64,000 nucleotides of DNA from DATBRC01 sp036560485 (GCA_036560485.1 DATBRC010000019.1:1-64000), one strand, 5' to 3'; positions 27,805-36,196 are shown, counted from the stretch's first letter. Numbers and translations: made by a program. Notes: generated by a model from the sequence alone, not told the origin.

Positions 27805-27844
27805 CTTCCCTGCTTTAATTTTTATTGATTAAACGACTTGTCGA

Positions 27845-27892
27845 CCAATGACAGCCTTGGAGCTGTCTATCGGCAATTACTCGTGCCATTGG
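27845..27892 (+). promoter_or_regulatory. Leader structure that could mask the receptor ribosome-binding site
   Basis: CCAATG (27845-27850) can pair with CATTGG (27887-27892), which abuts the GGAG of the receptor gene. The enclosed GACAGC-CTTGGA-GCTGTC (27850-27867) is a perfect small hairpin. Folded, it would partly hide the ribosome-binding site. It matches no riboswitch I know. Confidence 0.35.
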
Positions 27893-27901
27893 AGTTTGAG
27901 A

Positions 27902-30253
27902 ATGAAAACACGCCTGTTGCGGCTCAGTGCGCTGAGCGCGCTTGCCTATGGTTTTGCTTTACCCGCTGTATATGCGGACGTTTTACCCAAAGAAGTAGAT
28001 GGTCTTGTTAATGACTCGCTCGGTCGTCCCTTGTCCGATGCAACCGTCAATCTGAAAGCACCGGATGGCCATGTGGTCGGCACGACCCATAGCGATAGCA
28101 CAGGACATTTTATCTTTACCGATATTGCGCCGGGCACTTATGCAGTAACGGTCGACAAGCCGACTTTCCAGCTTGGCACCGGGATCGTGACCGTTGCCCC
28201 TGCAGCCGGTGCGTCAACCACAATCACGATGGCCAGCAGCAAGGCTTTGGAAATCGACGTGACGGCCAAGCGGCTGGATCGTGCCAGAAATGACATTTCA
28301 GTCGAAACAGGCAGCAGCATCTATCGTATGGATAGCAAGGCGATTGCCGCTCTGCCGCAGGGTGAAGATACGCCATTCAACCAAGTGATGTTGCGTGCGC
28401 CCGGCGTCGTGCAAGACTCGTTCGGTCAGTTGCATGTACGTGGCGACCATGCGGATTTGCAATACCGGCTGAACGGTATCGTGCTGCCGGAAAGCATTTC
28501 CGGTTTTGGTCAAACACTGGATACTCGATTTGTCGATAACGTGAATCTGTTGACCGGCGCGTTGCCGGCGCAATACGGATATCGCACGGCCGGCGTGGTC
28601 GACATACACACCAAGACCGGCGCAGTAGAAAACGGCGGCAATATCGGCGTGCAGGTCGGCAGCTTCAACACGCAGCAAATCAATGCCGATGTGTTCGGCA
28701 GCAAGGATGCATTCAGCTATTACATGACCGGTTCTTTTTTAAAGAACAATCTTGGGATTGAGAATCCGACCGATGCCTCCTCTGCACTGCATGACAAGAC
28801 GCAACAACACAAGGAATTCGGTTATTTCTCTTACCTGCTCAATTCATCCTCGCGTGTCAGTTTGATTTTAGGCAATTCGAATGGCCGCTTCCAGATTCCC
28901 GATCAGGCTGGGCAGACTCCCAGCTTCACAATGACGGGTGTGAGCAGCTATCCATCCGAAAACGTGAATGAAAATCAGCATGAGACTACCCGCTATGGCA
29001 TTCTCGCGCTGCAAGGCACTGTTGGCGACAAGTTCGATTATCAAATTGCGACATTCAGCCGTTACACCAAAGTGCTGTTTGAACCGGATACCGTCGGCGA
29101 TTTGCTGTATACCGGTGTCGCCACGCGAGTGGCGCGTAGCGGACTCGCCAACGGGTTGCAGGCAGACGGCAGTTACAAATTAAACGATAGCCATACGATA
29201 CGTTCGGGCGTCATGTATACGCGCGAGCGTCTGAACAACAGCGATCAAGACCAGACCTTCACCACCGATGCATTCGGTAATCAGAATGGTTTCACGCCGA
29301 TTTCCATTGCCGATGATAACCAGAAGACGACGCATCAAACCGGCGTCTATCTGCAGGATGAGTGGAAACTCAGCAAGGCACTGACGGTCAACTACGGCGC
29401 ACGCGCCGACTGGGTCAATGCATATGTGACCGATAATCAGCTCAGCCCGCGCATCGGCGTTGTCTATCAGATGACCCCGCAAACCACACTGCATGCCGGC
29501 TATGCGAAATATTTCACACCGCCTCCAAGCGAGCTAGTCCCGGCTACAACGGTTAACAATTTTCAGAATACGACCGCTGCACCGCCAACCAGCCAGAACG
29601 ATCCGGTGCGTGCGGAGAGCGCCGATTATTACGATCTGGGACTCAGCCACAAGCTGACCCAGAGCTGGACATTAGGTGCAGATGGCTACTACAAAAAGGT
29701 GAAAAACCTGCTGGATGAAGGCCAGTTCGGATCGGCGTTATTGTTCACGCCGTTCAATTATGAAGAAGGAAAAATCTACGGTGTGGAACTGACCGCCAAT
29801 TACCGCAAGGATAATTTGACGGCGTATATGAACCTCAGCCGATCGACTGCAATGGGCAAGAATGTCGTATCCAGCCAGTACAATTTCGAGCAGGCGGAAC
29901 TCGACTATATCGCCAACAACTGGGTGCATCTGGATCATGACCAAACCTACACTGCATCGGCCGGCATTTCCTATCTGTGGCAAGGCACGACGTGGAGCAC
30001 TGATGCACTCTATGGCAGCGGCTTGCGCAGTGGATTTGCCAATACCGAGCACCTGCCTTCCTATACGACATTCAATGTCGCTGCTACTCATACATTCAAG
30101 GACACACCATTCGGCAAAATCACTGGCCGTTTGAGCGTCGTCAATCTGTTCGACAAAGTGTATGAGATTCGTGATGGCTCAGGGATTGGCGTCGGCGCAT
30201 CGCAGTTCGGCCAGCGTCGCAGCCTGTTTGCAGGTCTAAGTAAGTCGTTTTAA
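27902..30253 (+). CDS. TonB-dependent receptor with N-terminal carboxypeptidase-like domain
   Basis: A 783-residue outer-membrane receptor starting at the ATG that follows GGAG by seven bases. It has a signal peptide (cleaved near VYA-DV), then a carboxypeptidase-regulatory-like domain (about 30-115: GLVNDSLGRPLSDATVNLKA, GHFIFTDIAPGTYAVTV). The plug domain follows (about 125-245; FNQVMLRAPGVVQDSFGQLH, VDNVNLLTGALPAQYG) and then a 22-strand barrel ending in F (SLFAGLSKSF). It imports a scarce ligand with energy from TonB-ExbBD. A NiCoT-like permease and a dedicated ExbB-ExbD-TonB set follow, so a chelated metal is the likely cargo: nickel or cobalt from the permease, or zinc from the ABC/DUF3299 genes. 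Confidence 0.87.
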   Translation: MKTRLLRLSALSALAYGFALPAVYADVLPKEVDGLVNDSLGRPLSDATVNLKAPDGHVVGTTHSDSTGHFIFTDIAPGTYAVTVDKPTFQLGTGIVTVAPAAGASTTITMASSKALEIDVTAKRLDRARNDISVETGSSIYRMDSKAIAALPQGEDTPFNQVMLRAPGVVQDSFGQLHVRGDHADLQYRLNGIVLPESISGFGQTLDTRFVDNVNLLTGALPAQYGYRTAGVVDIHTKTGAVENGGNIGVQVGSFNTQQINADVFGSKDAFSYYMTGSFLKNNLGIENPTDASSALHDKTQQHKEFGYFSYLLNSSSRVSLILGNSNGRFQIPDQAGQTPSFTMTGVSSYPSENVNENQHETTRYGILALQGTVGDKFDYQIATFSRYTKVLFEPDTVGDLLYTGVATRVARSGLANGLQADGSYKLNDSHTIRSGVMYTRERLNNSDQDQTFTTDAFGNQNGFTPISIADDNQKTTHQTGVYLQDEWKLSKALTVNYGARADWVNAYVTDNQLSPRIGVVYQMTPQTTLHAGYAKYFTPPPSELVPATTVNNFQNTTAAPPTSQNDPVRAESADYYDLGLSHKLTQSWTLGADGYYKKVKNLLDEGQFGSALLFTPFNYEEGKIYGVELTANYRKDNLTAYMNLSRSTAMGKNVVSSQYNFEQAELDYIANNWVHLDHDQTYTASAGISYLWQGTTWSTDALYGSGLRSGFANTEHLPSYTTFNVAATHTFKDTPFGKITGRLSVVNLFDKVYEIRDGSGIGVGASQFGQRRSLFAGLSKSF

Positions 30254-30283
30254 TTAAACAGTGGGGGGGAGCCCGCTCTCCCC
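30248..30283 (+). repeat. Intergenic hairpin unit, copy 1
   Basis: TTTTAATTAA followed by GGGGAG (30266-30271), loop, CTCCCC (30278-30283) and ATTATTTT. It resembles an intrinsic terminator or a processing hairpin just after the receptor stop codon. A similar unit recurs at 31176-31210 after the next gene. Confidence 0.6.
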
Positions 30284-30303
30284 ATTATTTTCGGGGAAAT
30301 TTT

Positions 30304-30372
30304 ATGGCATTACAATTTTCAGACCGCAACGCACAACTCGTCGAAGTGAAAGAGCTGCTATGTCGACCGTGA
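30304..30372 (+). CDS. Possible 22-codon leader peptide overlapping the permease start
   Basis: ATG with GGGGAAA nine bases upstream opens a 22-codon frame (MALQFSDRNAQLVEV..., ending ...CRP) whose TGA lies just inside the permease gene, which starts at 30360. The good ribosome-binding site here and the weaker one before the permease suggest translational coupling. No known leader family. Confidence 0.35.
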   Translation: MALQFSDRNAQLVEVKELLCRP

Positions 30373-31181
30373 TCACGCTCCCGACGTGGGGATTGATGTT
30401 GATGCTCGGGATGCGTCATGGACTCGACCCTGATCATCTGGCTGCCATTGATGGACTGACATTTCGCACGGCATCAAAGCGTCCGCGCTGGGCCCCATGG
30501 ATTGGCGGGCTGTTCGCATTAGGGCATGGCATCGTCGTCATGCTGATCATTTTTCTGGCAAGCCTTGCTTCCGAAGAACTGAAATTCGCCGAAGGCATGT
30601 TGACATGGTTTCAGTGGGTGCCGGTGGTTCTGCTGCTTATTCTTGGCACAGCCAATGCAATTGCGTTGATGCGATCTTCCGCTTATCGCCCCGTTGGCTG
30701 CCGTTCCATGCTATTGCCGCATCGCTTGCGTGAAGCAGCGGGCCCTATGCATGCCATCATGGTTGGCATGATGTTCGCATTGGTATTCGATACCGCGACC
30801 CAGGCGGCAACATGGGGTTATGCGGCCTCTGCTTTGGATGGAATCGCTACTGGATTGTTGACGGGATTATTTTTCTCAAGCGGGATGATCGTGACGGATT
30901 TGTTCGATGGTTGGGTCACGTCGCGTGTGATGCAAACCGGACGCGAGGATGTGCTGATTGCATTTCGTCGACGACTTGGGTGGCCGATTGTCGTGATGTG
31001 TTTTTCGGTCGCCGGTTATGCCATTGCCGTCAAGCTGCATCCTGCATTGGAGATACCGGAAAATTGGTATTCGATTTGTGGCGGTGCCATGTTGATACTC
31101 ATGATGGCCCTGTACGGGTATACCTTGCACAGCGTTTGCAGGCAGAAGGCCAAACATATGCATGTCACCAAATCATTTTAA
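30360..31181 (+). CDS. NiCoT-family nickel/cobalt permease, divergent
   Basis: A 273-residue inner-membrane protein with about seven to eight helices. The two NiCoT signatures are present in modified form: RHGLDPDHLAAIDG, equivalent to the H-x4-DH helix II motif, and FDTATQAATWGYAA, equivalent to the LGFDTATE motif. GGLFALGHGIVVMLI follows helix II as expected. Such permeases bring Ni2+ or Co2+ across the inner membrane. The Gln in place of Glu may change selectivity. A GTG at 30261 would add 33 residues, but those are encoded by the intergenic hairpin and are unlikely. Confidence 0.77.
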   Translation: MSTVITLPTWGLMLMLGMRHGLDPDHLAAIDGLTFRTASKRPRWAPWIGGLFALGHGIVVMLIIFLASLASEELKFAEGMLTWFQWVPVVLLLILGTANAIALMRSSAYRPVGCRSMLLPHRLREAAGPMHAIMVGMMFALVFDTATQAATWGYAASALDGIATGLLTGLFFSSGMIVTDLFDGWVTSRVMQTGREDVLIAFRRRLGWPIVVMCFSVAGYAIAVKLHPALEIPENWYSICGGAMLILMMALYGYTLHSVCRQKAKHMHVTKSF

Positions 31182-31210
31182 TTAACCAATGTGGGGAGCT
31201 TGTTCTCTCC
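31176..31210 (+). repeat. Intergenic hairpin unit, copy 2
   Basis: TTTTAATTAACCAATGTGG with GGGGAG (31193-31198), loop CTTGTT and CTCTCC (31205-31210), one G-T pair. Sequence and position match copy 1 at 30248: both directly follow a gene end (…SF stop) in the same operon. It stands 14 bases before the exbB start. Confidence 0.6.
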
Positions 31211-31223
31211 GATAGGAATCTCG

Positions 31224-31871
31224 ATGCAAGAACTACATGAAACATGGATCGCATTGCAGGCAGGCGGCCTGATTATTCTTCCGTTGTCGTTTTTAGCGGT
31301 TCTCGCGTTGGCCATCATGCTGGAAAAGAGCGTGCTCTATTGGCGCTATGCCAGATTGCCGCAGGATGTATTGGCGCTGGTGGAAACCTATGGCTTTCCA
31401 TGGGAGACGCTGGAGCAGAAACTGGCGCAACTCAACGGGCACCATTATTTCCGGCGCTTCTTCGAGAATGTGCTGGAGAACCGTGACAAGCCATCCTGGT
31501 GGACCGAATCACGCGCAGCCGATGAAACGCAACTGATCGAAAAATCGTTGTCACGACGCTTATGGATACTGGAGACCATCGTCACCGCAGCACCATTGCT
31601 CGGCCTGATGGGAACGATCGCCGGCATGATGCATTCATTCCAACTGATCGGCGGCAATGGTCTGGTCAATCCGACTGGCGTGACCGGCGGTGTCGCGCAG
31701 GCATTGATTGCCACCGCAGTAGGTTTGTTGATCGCACTGGTTTCGCTATTCGGATTTAATTTCTTTTCGAGGCTGCAATCGCAAACGCTGGATGAAATGG
31801 AACGTCTGGGCACACGACTGATCGACCATATCCGGCTGGATCAACTGGAGAAACAGCATGAAACGGCGTAA
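31224..31871 (+). CDS. exbB: ExbB/TolQ/MotA-family proton channel protein
   Basis: A 215-residue inner-membrane protein with three helices (about 15-37, 125-147 and 165-190) and the family motif ETIVTAAPLLGLMGTIAGMM (Thr/Gly-rich helix II), followed by GVTGGVAQALIATAVGLLIA. With ExbD it forms the proton channel that energises TonB. AGGAA lies 5 bases before the chosen ATG; the frame extends to a GTG at 31191 within the hairpin unit. The gene overlaps exbD by 14 bases. Confidence 0.9.
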   Translation: MQELHETWIALQAGGLIILPLSFLAVLALAIMLEKSVLYWRYARLPQDVLALVETYGFPWETLEQKLAQLNGHHYFRRFFENVLENRDKPSWWTESRAADETQLIEKSLSRRLWILETIVTAAPLLGLMGTIAGMMHSFQLIGGNGLVNPTGVTGGVAQALIATAVGLLIALVSLFGFNFFSRLQSQTLDEMERLGTRLIDHIRLDQLEKQHETA

Positions 31872-32259
31872 ATCCAGAGAAGCGCGCCGTGGCCGCATCG
31901 AAATCATTCCGATGATCGATGTGATGTTTTTCTTGCTCGCGACGTTCATGCTGGCATCGCTGTCGATGCAGAACTTGAATGCATTGCCGGTGAATCTGCC
32001 GCAGGGAAAAGCAGAACAAATGAATCCGGAAACGCCTGTGACACTGACCATCACCAGCGATAGTCGGATCATGATCAATCGCACGCCTGTGACGCTGGCG
32101 ACATTGGCCGCAACTCTGAAACCATTGGTGAAAGAAGCGCAGCAAAACGTGGTGGTTTCCGCTGATAACAGTGCACCGCAAGGCTTGGTGGTGCAAGCGA
32201 TGCTGCAGGCACGCAACGCAGGCGCAGTGCATTTTTTGATTGCAGTCAAACATGAGTAG
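31858..32259 (+). CDS. exbD: ExbD/TolR-family protein
   Basis: A 133-residue protein with the family N-terminus: a basic cytoplasmic start, then IEIIPMIDVMFFLLATFMLA, in which the Asp is the proton-carrying residue. A periplasmic domain follows (VTLTITSDSRIMINRTPVTL ... VVVSADNSAPQGLVVQAML). It pairs with ExbB in the TonB motor. It overlaps exbB upstream and the tonB gene downstream (ATGAGTAG), so the three are translationally coupled. Confidence 0.92.
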   Translation: MKRRKSREARRGRIEIIPMIDVMFFLLATFMLASLSMQNLNALPVNLPQGKAEQMNPETPVTLTITSDSRIMINRTPVTLATLAATLKPLVKEAQQNVVVSADNSAPQGLVVQAMLQARNAGAVHFLIAVKHE

Positions 32260-32929
32260 CACAGCAAATATCATGCACAGTGGCGAGCCGAACCAGCTAT
32301 GGTGGTCGATACCGTGCGGACTATTGCTGTGGCTGCTCATCGTGGTTTTGTTTGGACGTCTTTTATCGGCACCGGAAACGGAGACCGCTATGCCACTTCC
32401 GATTGATGCGCGTCTGATTGAATTGCCGGAATCGAAGCCGCAACAGCCCGCTGAGAAAAAGCCAGCGCCATCCCCACCACCGATCGTGAAACCGCAGCAC
32501 AAGGAGGTCGCCGTGCTGCGCAAGCCTAAAGTGCCACAACCACCGCAAGTCGAGCAGCCGCTCGATAGAACGAGTGAGCCGCCGCCCAAGGCCAATTCTC
32601 AATTGGCACCGCCGCCATCACCGCCACCGGTAACGCCGCCAATCACATCGACTGCAACCGCGCACATGGGCGCGAAAGCGATTTACCAGCCGCTGCCGCA
32701 AATTCCGGATGACTTGCGCGATGAAGCGATCAGCACCATTGCGATGGCACGCTTCCATATCAATCCGGATGGCACAGCCAGCGTCGAACTGATCAAGCCG
32801 ACACAGAATCCGCGTATCAACCAGATTATTTTGAATACGCTAAAGACATGGAAGTTTTTTCCGGCGCTGCAGGATGGCAAACCGATACCGTCGACTCAGG
32901 ATATCAAAGTGAATGTGAATGTTAGTTAG
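32252..32929 (+). CDS. tonB: TonB-family energy transducer
   Basis: A 225-residue protein: one N-terminal membrane helix (about 18-38, IPCGLLLWLLIVVLFGRLL), then a Pro/Lys/Glu-rich periplasmic linker (residues 50-130, many PPP and KP repeats), then a TonB C-terminal domain (ARFHINPDGTASVELIKPTQ, TLKTWKFFPALQDGKPIPS). It starts at the ATG that overlaps the exbD stop. The SxxxH of the canonical TonB helix is not obvious, as in many accessory TonBs. It probably serves the receptor at 27902. Confidence 0.88.
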   Translation: MSSTANIMHSGEPNQLWWSIPCGLLLWLLIVVLFGRLLSAPETETAMPLPIDARLIELPESKPQQPAEKKPAPSPPPIVKPQHKEVAVLRKPKVPQPPQVEQPLDRTSEPPPKANSQLAPPPSPPPVTPPITSTATAHMGAKAIYQPLPQIPDDLRDEAISTIAMARFHINPDGTASVELIKPTQNPRINQIILNTLKTWKFFPALQDGKPIPSTQDIKVNVNVS

Positions 32930-32966
32930 CGATGCTTGAATTTCAAATGCTTTTTGAAGGATGACT

Positions 32967-33620
32967 ATGCTCAATATCGAACAACTTAGTTATACCTACA
33001 ACACTGCACCAGTGTTAAAGGTAGATGCGTTTACTCTCGCCAGCGGCGAACATGCGATCCTGCTCGGCCCATCCGGGTGCGGCAAGTCGACCCTGCTGCA
33101 TTTGATTGCCGCCATTCTGACGCCGCAGCAAGGAACGTTGCGTGTTGCCGGGACCGACGTGGAAAAGCTGCCACCGCGCGAAGCGGACGGCTGGCGCGGA
33201 AGAACAATCGGTTTTCTGCCGCAACGATTGGCGCTGGTGCCCAGTCTGTCAGTACGGGAAAACTTGCTGCTTACAGCCTATGCGAATGGACAAGCCGCAG
33301 ATACGATGCGTGCCAATGCGCTATTGGCCGCATTAGGTTTAGCAGACAAGGCGGCAGCAAAACCGCATCAATTAAGCCAAGGGCAAAAGCAGCGTGTCGC
33401 GGTTGCACGCGCCTTGTTCAATCGCCCCCAACTGCTGCTGGCCGATGAACCGACCGCCAATCTGGATGATGATGCGTGTGCCACGACAATCGATTTATTG
33501 ACCACACACGCATCCGACATCGGCGCATCACTGGTGATTGCAACACATGACGCACGTGTACTGGCGGCTTTACCCTCCGCAAAAGTCATGCGCCTGGCTG
33601 CGCGAAAGGAAATCGCATGA
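32967..33620 (+). CDS. ABC transporter ATP-binding protein, MacB/LolD type
   Basis: A 217-residue ATPase with Walker A GPSGCGKST, signature LSQGQKQRVAVARALFN, Walker B LLLADEPTANLDDD and the switch His in ATHD. It belongs to the MacB/LolD/DevA group, which works with FtsX-like permeases in extraction or mechanotransmission rather than classical import. GAAGG (32956-32960) is six bases before this ATG; an earlier ATG at 32961 is too close. The stop overlaps the permease start (ATGA). Confidence 0.88.
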   Translation: MLNIEQLSYTYNTAPVLKVDAFTLASGEHAILLGPSGCGKSTLLHLIAAILTPQQGTLRVAGTDVEKLPPREADGWRGRTIGFLPQRLALVPSLSVRENLLLTAYANGQAADTMRANALLAALGLADKAAAKPHQLSQGQKQRVAVARALFNRPQLLLADEPTANLDDDACATTIDLLTTHASDIGASLVIATHDARVLAALPSAKVMRLAARKEIA

Positions 33621-34834
33621 ATCACTTGAATGCATTGACTCTGGCGCTCAAATCGCTGCGCCACAAGCCATTGGCGACATCATTGAATTTATTGCTGATG
33701 GCGGTCGGCATCGCGATGATGACGTTTGTATTGTCGGCATCCAAGCAATTGCAGGACAACGCATTGCGCGATGCGCAAGGTATCGATCTGGTGGTGGGCG
33801 CCAAGGGCTCGCCGCTGCAACTGATCCTGTCATCGATTTATCACATCGACGTGCCGACCGGGAATATTCCATTGGCCACGCAGGCACAACTGGAAAAGAA
33901 CCGGATGGTGAAGAAGGTGATTCCATTGGCGCTCGGCGATAGTTATGAAGGCTTTCGCATCGTCGGCACCGATACCGATTACATCGACCATTACGGCGGC
34001 ACGCTTGCACAGGGCAAGCTATTCAATGCGCCGATGGAAGCCGTATTCGGTGCGCAAGCCGCAGCCAGAACAAGTGCCGCAGTAGGCGCAAGTTTTGTCG
34101 GCTCGCACGGTCTTGCACGCGGCGGCGAAGAGCACAAGGATTCCCCTTACTCGATCGTCGGCATTTTAAAACCGACCGGCACGGTACTCGACCGTTTGGT
34201 GCTGACGCCGGTCGGCTCGGTCTGGAAAGTCCATGAAGTCGTCAACGGCATCGACGTGAACGACAAGGAAGAAAAGGAAGCGATGGATGCGGAACGCGAG
34301 CTGACTGCGCTGCTGGTTCAGTATGCATCGCCGCTGGCCACCGTCACCATGCCGCGCTTTATCAATAGCCAGGAAGGCTTGCAGGCAGCACAGCCAGCTT
34401 TCGAGGCAGCCAAGCTGTTTAGCATGTTGGGCGTCGGCGTCGACGTGCTGCACGGTATCGCGGCCATTGTGCTGCTGTCTGCTGGTTTATCGATGTTCGT
34501 TGCGCTGTATAACGCGCTGGAAGAACGCAAAACCGACCTTGCGATTCTGCGCACGCTCGGCGCATCACCTGCAAAGCTGTTTTTCTTGTTGCTGCTGGAA
34601 GGTTTGTTGTTGGCGCTTGGCGGCGCATTGCTGGGCTGGCTGCTCGGCCACGTCTGCGTGGAAATACTGGGACATATACTGTCCAGTGACCAGAACCTGA
34701 CGATGACCGGCTGGATCGTTTCACCCGATGAGGCGTGGCTGGCGCTGGTGGCCGTCATGGTTGGATTGGCAGCGGCATTGATCCCTGCACTGCGTGCTTA
34801 TCGTACCGATATTGCACACACATTGGCGCAGTGA
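33617..34834 (+). CDS. ABC transporter permease, FtsX/MacB type
   Basis: A 405-residue permease with one N-terminal helix (about 18-40), a large periplasmic MacB-PCD domain (DAQGIDLVVGAKGSPLQLIL ... LVLTPVGSVWKVHEV) and three C-terminal helices (about 275-300, 325-350, 370-395) around EERKTDLAILRTLGASPAKL, which is diagnostic for FtsX-type proteins. It pairs with the ATPase it overlaps. From memory, an ATPase-FtsX permease-DUF3299 set in Pseudomonas aeruginosa (PA4063-PA4066) is induced by zinc shortage, which suggests a metal-related role here. Confidence 0.87.
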   Translation: MNHLNALTLALKSLRHKPLATSLNLLLMAVGIAMMTFVLSASKQLQDNALRDAQGIDLVVGAKGSPLQLILSSIYHIDVPTGNIPLATQAQLEKNRMVKKVIPLALGDSYEGFRIVGTDTDYIDHYGGTLAQGKLFNAPMEAVFGAQAAARTSAAVGASFVGSHGLARGGEEHKDSPYSIVGILKPTGTVLDRLVLTPVGSVWKVHEVVNGIDVNDKEEKEAMDAERELTALLVQYASPLATVTMPRFINSQEGLQAAQPAFEAAKLFSMLGVGVDVLHGIAAIVLLSAGLSMFVALYNALEERKTDLAILRTLGASPAKLFFLLLLEGLLLALGGALLGWLLGHVCVEILGHILSSDQNLTMTGWIVSPDEAWLALVAVMVGLAAALIPALRAYRTDIAHTLAQ

Positions 34835-34858
34835 TTTTTTAACCAAGGAGAGCTTCTC

Positions 34859-35101
34859 ATGAAATACGCATTCATTATTTTTATTTCCCTGTTCAGTTAT
34901 GCAGCACAAGCGAAGGATGATCCCGCTCAGACAAAACGAGAAATTCTGCAGCATCGCGCGATAGCACAAGCGCATGAAATTGCTGCCAAATGCCTGGAGT
35001 CCGGCAAGGATGAAGAAATATGCAATGCCGAACTGGGAAAGGCGTGCAAAGGTATCGCGATCGGAAAAATGTGCGGGATGAAGCACGTGCATGAGCAATG
35101 A
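34859..35101 (+). CDS. Small secreted Cys-containing protein
   Basis: An 80-residue protein with a signal peptide (cleaved near AQA-KD) and a short mature part carrying four Cys (KCLESG, EICNAE, KACKG, KMCGMKH) and a His-rich end (KHVHEQ). AAGGAGAG lies 8 bases before the ATG. The four Cys could form two disulfides or bind metal. It lies between the ABC permease and the DUF3299 gene, which it overlaps in frame context, so it belongs to the operon. No family recognised. Confidence 0.65.
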   Translation: MKYAFIIFISLFSYAAQAKDDPAQTKREILQHRAIAQAHEIAAKCLESGKDEEICNAELGKACKGIAIGKMCGMKHVHEQ

Positions 35102-35136
35102 AGAGCTGGTTGTTTAACCTTAGATACGGAGGCTTT

Positions 35137-35643
35137 ATGAAAATCATTACGCACCTAGTGCTGATTGCAAGCTTGTCGATTCCTGCGCTAGCATTCGCCG
35201 CATCGGCAGCGGCAGATGCATCAATCCCTACGCAAAGCATCACGATGTCAATCTCACGAGGCATACCTCTACCGGAATTGCCCGGCGTCGTGTCATGGAA
35301 CACGCTCGCCAAGGTCAAGCAAGTCCAGGCGAAGGACCGGATCATTCCACAGTTTACAAAAGAGATCAGTGCATTGAATAACAGGGAAGTCAGAATCCAG
35401 GGATTCATGATGCCGCTGGAGCCCGGTTTAAAACAAAAGCATTTTTTAATTTCGGTCAATCCGGGCACCTGTCCTTATTGCATGCCGGCCGGACCGGATG
35501 GCGTCATCGAGGTGACATCGAAAGCACCGGTCAAGTATTCGATGGAGCCGATTGTCTTGTCCGGAAAAATGACTGTGCTCAACAACGATCCGACAGGATT
35601 GTTTTATCGGATGACCGAAGCAACGTCTGTATCAGATAAGTAA
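35137..35643 (+). CDS. DUF3299 periplasmic protein
   Basis: A 168-residue protein with a signal peptide (cleaved near AFA-AS) and a DUF3299 domain: VVSWNTLAKVK, REVRIQGFMMPLEPGLKQKH, FLISVNPGTCPYCMPAGPDG and the end VLSGKMTVLNNDPTGLFY. The CPYC pair is typical. DUF3299 proteins accompany FtsX-type ABC transporters in metal-limitation loci. Function unknown. GGAGG is six bases before this ATG; an ATG at 35098 that overlaps the previous gene is unlikely to be used. Confidence 0.8.
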   Translation: MKIITHLVLIASLSIPALAFAASAAADASIPTQSITMSISRGIPLPELPGVVSWNTLAKVKQVQAKDRIIPQFTKEISALNNREVRIQGFMMPLEPGLKQKHFLISVNPGTCPYCMPAGPDGVIEVTSKAPVKYSMEPIVLSGKMTVLNNDPTGLFYRMTEATSVSDK

Positions 35644-35680
35644 TAGCAGAGTGCAATAGTTGCGGTTGAATGTAGATCTA

Positions 35681-35962
35681 ATGATGACGCGCATGCACTG
35701 CATCATTTCCGGTATCGATTTCCGAATCGATGCTGCATCGGACAAGTTGCGCGCTTTGATGTCGCCATACAAGCCCTACCATGTTCATCCTCTGTCGCCG
35801 GAGATGCGGTTTTTCTTTGAAGTCGAGATTGGGATTGCCGTATTTATTCTCATTGCCTATGCGGTTTATCTGGAGATTAAACAATGGCGCTCAAAAAGAC
35901 CGGGCTTGAAAAAAAATGATGCGCCCCGTTCCAAGCGCCATCACAAGCGTCGGCGGCGATAG
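35681..35962 (+). CDS. Possible small membrane protein
   Basis: About 93 residues with one good membrane helix (FEVEIGIAVFILIAYAVYLE) and a strongly basic C-terminus (RSKRHHKRRRR). There is no ribosome-binding site before any of the candidate starts (TTG 35660, ATG 35681, 35684 or 35693) and no family match. It follows the DUF3299 gene on the same strand and precedes a strong terminator, so it could be the last gene of the operon. Confidence 0.4.
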   Translation: MMTRMHCIISGIDFRIDAASDKLRALMSPYKPYHVHPLSPEMRFFFEVEIGIAVFILIAYAVYLEIKQWRSKRPGLKKNDAPRSKRHHKRRRR

Positions 35963-36010
35963 ATCTTATTGGATTGATAATCAGATGTGAAAAATGGCAA
36001 TACAAAAGAA

Positions 36011-36040
36011 AAAGTCCCGCGATGCGGGGCTTTGTTTTTT
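36011..36040 (+). terminator. Intrinsic terminator of the metal-uptake operon
   Basis: AAAGTCCCGC-GAT-GCGGGGCTTT followed by GTTTTTT: a strong GC-rich stem and T run after the last gene of the operon. Confidence 0.85.
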
Positions 36041-36056
36041 GGCGGAGAGGGAGTCC
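36040..36056 (-). other. Possible tRNA 3'-end fragment (attachment site remnant)
   Basis: TGGCGGAGAGGGAG (36040-36053) equals the reverse complement of a common tRNA-Ser-like acceptor end with CCA. The expected GGGATTCGAACC does not follow (TCCTTATAACC instead), so there is no intact tRNA. P4-type integrases often target tRNA 3' ends, and the broken integrase starts about 145 bases on. Confidence 0.35.
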
Positions 36057-36108
36057 TTATAACCACTATCCAAAGATGTCCAATACCATCCAATTTAGTT
36101 ACATAAGT

Positions 36109-36136
36109 GTATGTTTTTATTGAAATAAAAACATAC
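36109..36136. repeat. Perfect AT-rich palindrome before the integrase
   Basis: GTATGTTTTTATT (36109-36121), GA, AATAAAAACATAC (36124-36136): 13-bp perfect arms. It lies 60 bases before the integrase start and may be an operator, an integrase arm site or a terminator hairpin. Confidence 0.5.
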
Positions 36137-36196
36137 TTTGTTCAACTCAATCCGACGAGATACACTCAAATCCATAAATAATTTGTGGGTAGGTTA

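Noticed and set aside
36040..36115. Intact tRNA gene before the integrase
   Set aside because: Only the 14-base acceptor end fits; the T arm and anticodon arm are absent.
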